From Treponema sp. (GTDB lineage: Bacteria; Spirochaetota; Spirochaetia; Treponematales; Breznakiellaceae), in the NCBI GenBank assembly GCA_009784995.1, contig WQXE01000089.1, forward strand, positions 1 to 7,467: 7,467 bases of DNA, in the 5' to 3' direction. The position numbers and the translations under genes were made by a program. The notes below the pieces were generated by a model. That model was not told the origin of the DNA, did not search any database, and worked only from the letters and a program-made list of their open reading frames with translations. Positions 5,523-7,467 of this stretch are shown one piece after another; the first letter of the stretch is position 1, and each line of letters opens with the position of its first letter.

Positions 5523-7355
5523 ATGACATTACCGTGGAAAGGCACGAGAGCGGGGCTTATTGCCGCTTCTGCCAGTGACAGAAAATTTCGTTTTTTTATC
5601 TGCTGTATCGCGACACTTGGGACAGTAGGTTTTTCACTTGTAAATCCTCAAATAATCCGTTATACGATCGATTCTGTGATCGGCACAATTCCGCTTGACG
5701 CGCCGGCGTTTGTATCAAGTTTTGTAAATTCAATTGGCGGGCTTGATTTTTTACGCGGCAGTCTTTGGATATGCGCGATTTTTATTATCGGTTTCGCTCT
5801 TTTGGCGGAACTTTGCAACATGATTCGCAGCTATACAGTTGCCGAAATGGGAGAGACTGTCGCGTGGAAACTTTTAAATACCCTTTACGGTCACATTCAA
5901 AAACTGCCGTGGAGCTGGCATGTAAAATGCCAGACAGGCGATATCATACAGCGCTGTACAACCGATGTTGATAACATCCGCAATTTTATTCAGCAGAACT
6001 TAAGCGAGTTTATAAGAACAGTTTGTATTTTTATCGTTTCGGTAATAATGATGTTTTCTATGGACGTTTTTATGTCGATTGTAGGTTTATCGCTGGTTCC
6101 TGTAATTTTCGGTTTTTCGTTTTTCTATTTTAGCCGTGTCAGCAAAAACTTTGAACGCGCGGAAGTAACAGAAGGGCAGATGCAGGCTGTTGCTCAGGAA
6201 AATTATACAGGCGTGCGTGTAGTGCGGGCATTTGGCAGGGAAGCATGGGAGATGAAAAAGTTTTCCGAAAAAACTTTGGCTCACGCTAATAACTGGATTA
6301 ATATCGGCAAGATGCTTGGTATTTTCTGGGGAGCAGGGGATATTCTTAGCGGACTTCAGTTAGCTGTCATTATCGCGGCGGGTATTTTTAGAAGTGTAAG
6401 CGGAGAACTTTCGCCGGGAACATTTTTAGCGTTTTATACCTACAGCAATATGATGATTTGGCCGATTCGCCAACTTGGGCGAATGTTATCAGAGCTTTCA
6501 AAAACACTTGTAGCTACAGAACGTATCCGCGAAGTATTGTCCGCGCAGCCGGAACAGGATTCGCCCGATTCATTACAACCGGAAATTAAAGGTGAAATCA
6601 GTTTTGAAAATGTTAATTTTGCTTATGGTGACAATACTGTGTTACGTGACGTTTCCTTTACGATAAAACCGGGCGAAACAATGGCGATTTTAGGCGCTAC
6701 GGGTTCGGGTAAATCATCGTTAGTGCATCTAATAAGCCGCCTTTACGATTTGGAAGAAGGCGACGGTGTAATAAAAATTGACGGTATCGATATTAGAAAG
6801 ATTGCAAGGTCTCACTTGCGCAAAAATATCGGGCTTTGTTTACAGGAGCCGTTTTTGTTTTCAAAAACAATCGCCGAAAATATTTCCGCGTCATGCCAGT
6901 TTGAAACAGCCGGGCTGCAAAGCGCAGCCGAAACCGCGATGGTACACGAAACTATCGAAGGTTTTTCCGATGGATACAATACAATCATCGGGGAAAGAGG
7001 TGTTACTTTATCTGGCGGGCAGAAACAAAGGGTCGCGATCGCGAGAATGTTAGCCGCGAATACACCTGTGATGATCTTTGACGACAGTCTTTCCGCGGTG
7101 GATACAGATACCGACGCGAAGATACGAGCGGCTTTACGCAAGCGTGTTAAAGACGCCGCGGTGATTATAATTTCGCATCGTATATCAAGTTTAATGCAAG
7201 CGGATAAAATTCTTGTGTTAAAAAATAACACAGTAGAAGATATTGGTTCCCACAAGGAATTAATGGAAAGAGAAGGAACCTACAGCCGCATATTTAAAAT
7301 GCAAGCTGATGGTTTATCCAGCACTACTGATGGAATGGAGGATAGTAATGTCTGA
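5523..7355 (+). CDS. ABC exporter half-transporter, degenerate-site subunit of a heterodimeric pair
   Basis: A 610-residue type IV ABC exporter subunit. An N-terminal domain of six membrane helices (about residues 24-320) contains the coupling-region motif ENYTGVRVVRAFGRE. The C-terminal ATPase domain has Walker A GATGSGKSS (391-399, K397), Q-loop Q441, signature LSGGQKQR (496-503), Walker B MIFDD with D520, D-loop SAVD, and switch H552. Residue 521, normally the catalytic Glu, is Asp; this is known from the degenerate half of heterodimeric exporters such as TM287 and BmrC. The frame is open upstream to a TTG at 5463, but the ATG at 5523 is chosen because GGAG lies seven bases before it and the protein starts MTLPWKG as relatives do. 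The next subunit overlaps by eight bases. Substrates are probably drugs, lipids or peptides; the sequence does not say which. Confidence 0.93.
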   Translation: MTLPWKGTRAGLIAASASDRKFRFFICCIATLGTVGFSLVNPQIIRYTIDSVIGTIPLDAPAFVSSFVNSIGGLDFLRGSLWICAIFIIGFALLAELCNMIRSYTVAEMGETVAWKLLNTLYGHIQKLPWSWHVKCQTGDIIQRCTTDVDNIRNFIQQNLSEFIRTVCIFIVSVIMMFSMDVFMSIVGLSLVPVIFGFSFFYFSRVSKNFERAEVTEGQMQAVAQENYTGVRVVRAFGREAWEMKKFSEKTLAHANNWINIGKMLGIFWGAGDILSGLQLAVIIAAGIFRSVSGELSPGTFLAFYTYSNMMIWPIRQLGRMLSELSKTLVATERIREVLSAQPEQDSPDSLQPEIKGEISFENVNFAYGDNTVLRDVSFTIKPGETMAILGATGSGKSSLVHLISRLYDLEEGDGVIKIDGIDIRKIARSHLRKNIGLCLQEPFLFSKTIAENISASCQFETAGLQSAAETAMVHETIEGFSDGYNTIIGERGVTLSGGQKQRVAIARMLAANTPVMIFDDSLSAVDTDTDAKIRAALRKRVKDAAVIIISHRISSLMQADKILVLKNNTVEDIGSHKELMEREGTYSRIFKMQADGLSSTTDGMEDSNV

Positions 7356-7467
7356 TTATGAAGATTTTGATTATAACAAACCTATGTCTTTTAAAATATG
7401 GGGAAAAATGCTTCCGTTTATTAGACCGGAAAAGAAAAACTTAATTATTTGCGCGGTTTTGATGGTA
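7348..7467 (+). CDS. second ABC exporter subunit, N-terminal 40 codons (runs off the right edge)
   Basis: ATG at 7348 with GGAGG at 7337-7341, six bases before it and inside the end of the preceding gene. The two reading frames overlap by eight bases (ATGTCTGA), typical of subunits made in equal amounts. The visible part is an acidic, Tyr-rich N terminus (MSDYEDFDYNKP), then WGKMLPFIRPEKKNL leading into the first membrane helix, a common opening of exporter half-transporters. It should carry the complete catalytic site that the first subunit lacks; that part lies outside the window, so this is a prediction. Confidence 0.8.
   Translation, partial: MSDYEDFDYNKPMSFKIWGKMLPFIRPEKKNLIICAVLMV

Overview
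The window looks like the chromosome of a spirochaete, most likely a Treponema relative. This is inferred from the oxaloacetate-decarboxylase sodium-pump genes, an Lgt with a long basic tail next to a MinD-like ATPase, and a lipoprotein-type surface protein. Base composition is moderate to AT-rich. No taxonomic marker gene is present, so the assignment is an inference.

Left part (1-3439, all minus strand): a tightly packed apparent operon. Read in the direction of transcription it holds a small multi-pass membrane protein (3439-3026), a MinD/ParA-type ATPase with a C-terminal coiled-coil extension (3024-1885), prolipoprotein diacylglyceryl transferase lgt (1883-846), the small gamma subunit oadG (795-568) and the start of the alpha subunit oadA (530 to the window edge). 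The first three genes are separated by a single base at each junction, and the last two by 50 and 37 bases.

Middle part (3440-5283): an AT-rich island. It carries one minus-strand gene for a predicted lipoprotein built of RCC1-type repeats (4777-3815). Two copies of a roughly 216-bp palindromic, MITE-like repeat lie in opposite orientation on either side of it (3514-3736 and 5011-5226). A second family of two shorter palindromes lies just upstream of the gene (4792-4821 and 4935-4972). The lipoprotein gene contains near-identical 150-nt repeats, one of them with an exact 45-nt in-frame deletion, and a 9-A tract.

Right part (5284-7467, plus strand): a near-consensus sigma-70 promoter (TTGACA, 17 nt, TATACT) drives a leader of about 200 nt. 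The leader holds a 9-codon ORF with a good ribosome-binding site and, in the same frame after a single TGA, a 45-codon ORF that ends inside the ribosome-binding site of the next gene. Overlapping stem-loops with mutually exclusive pairings run through the same stretch. Next come two overlapping genes for a heterodimeric ABC exporter. The first subunit has Asp in place of the Walker B catalytic Glu, which fits the degenerate half of such a pair; only the first 40 codons of the second are in the window. The layout recalls the bmrB-bmrCD arrangement of Bacillus subtilis, where a translated leader controls a drug exporter pair by attenuation, and it is the best candidate here for an undescribed regulatory system.
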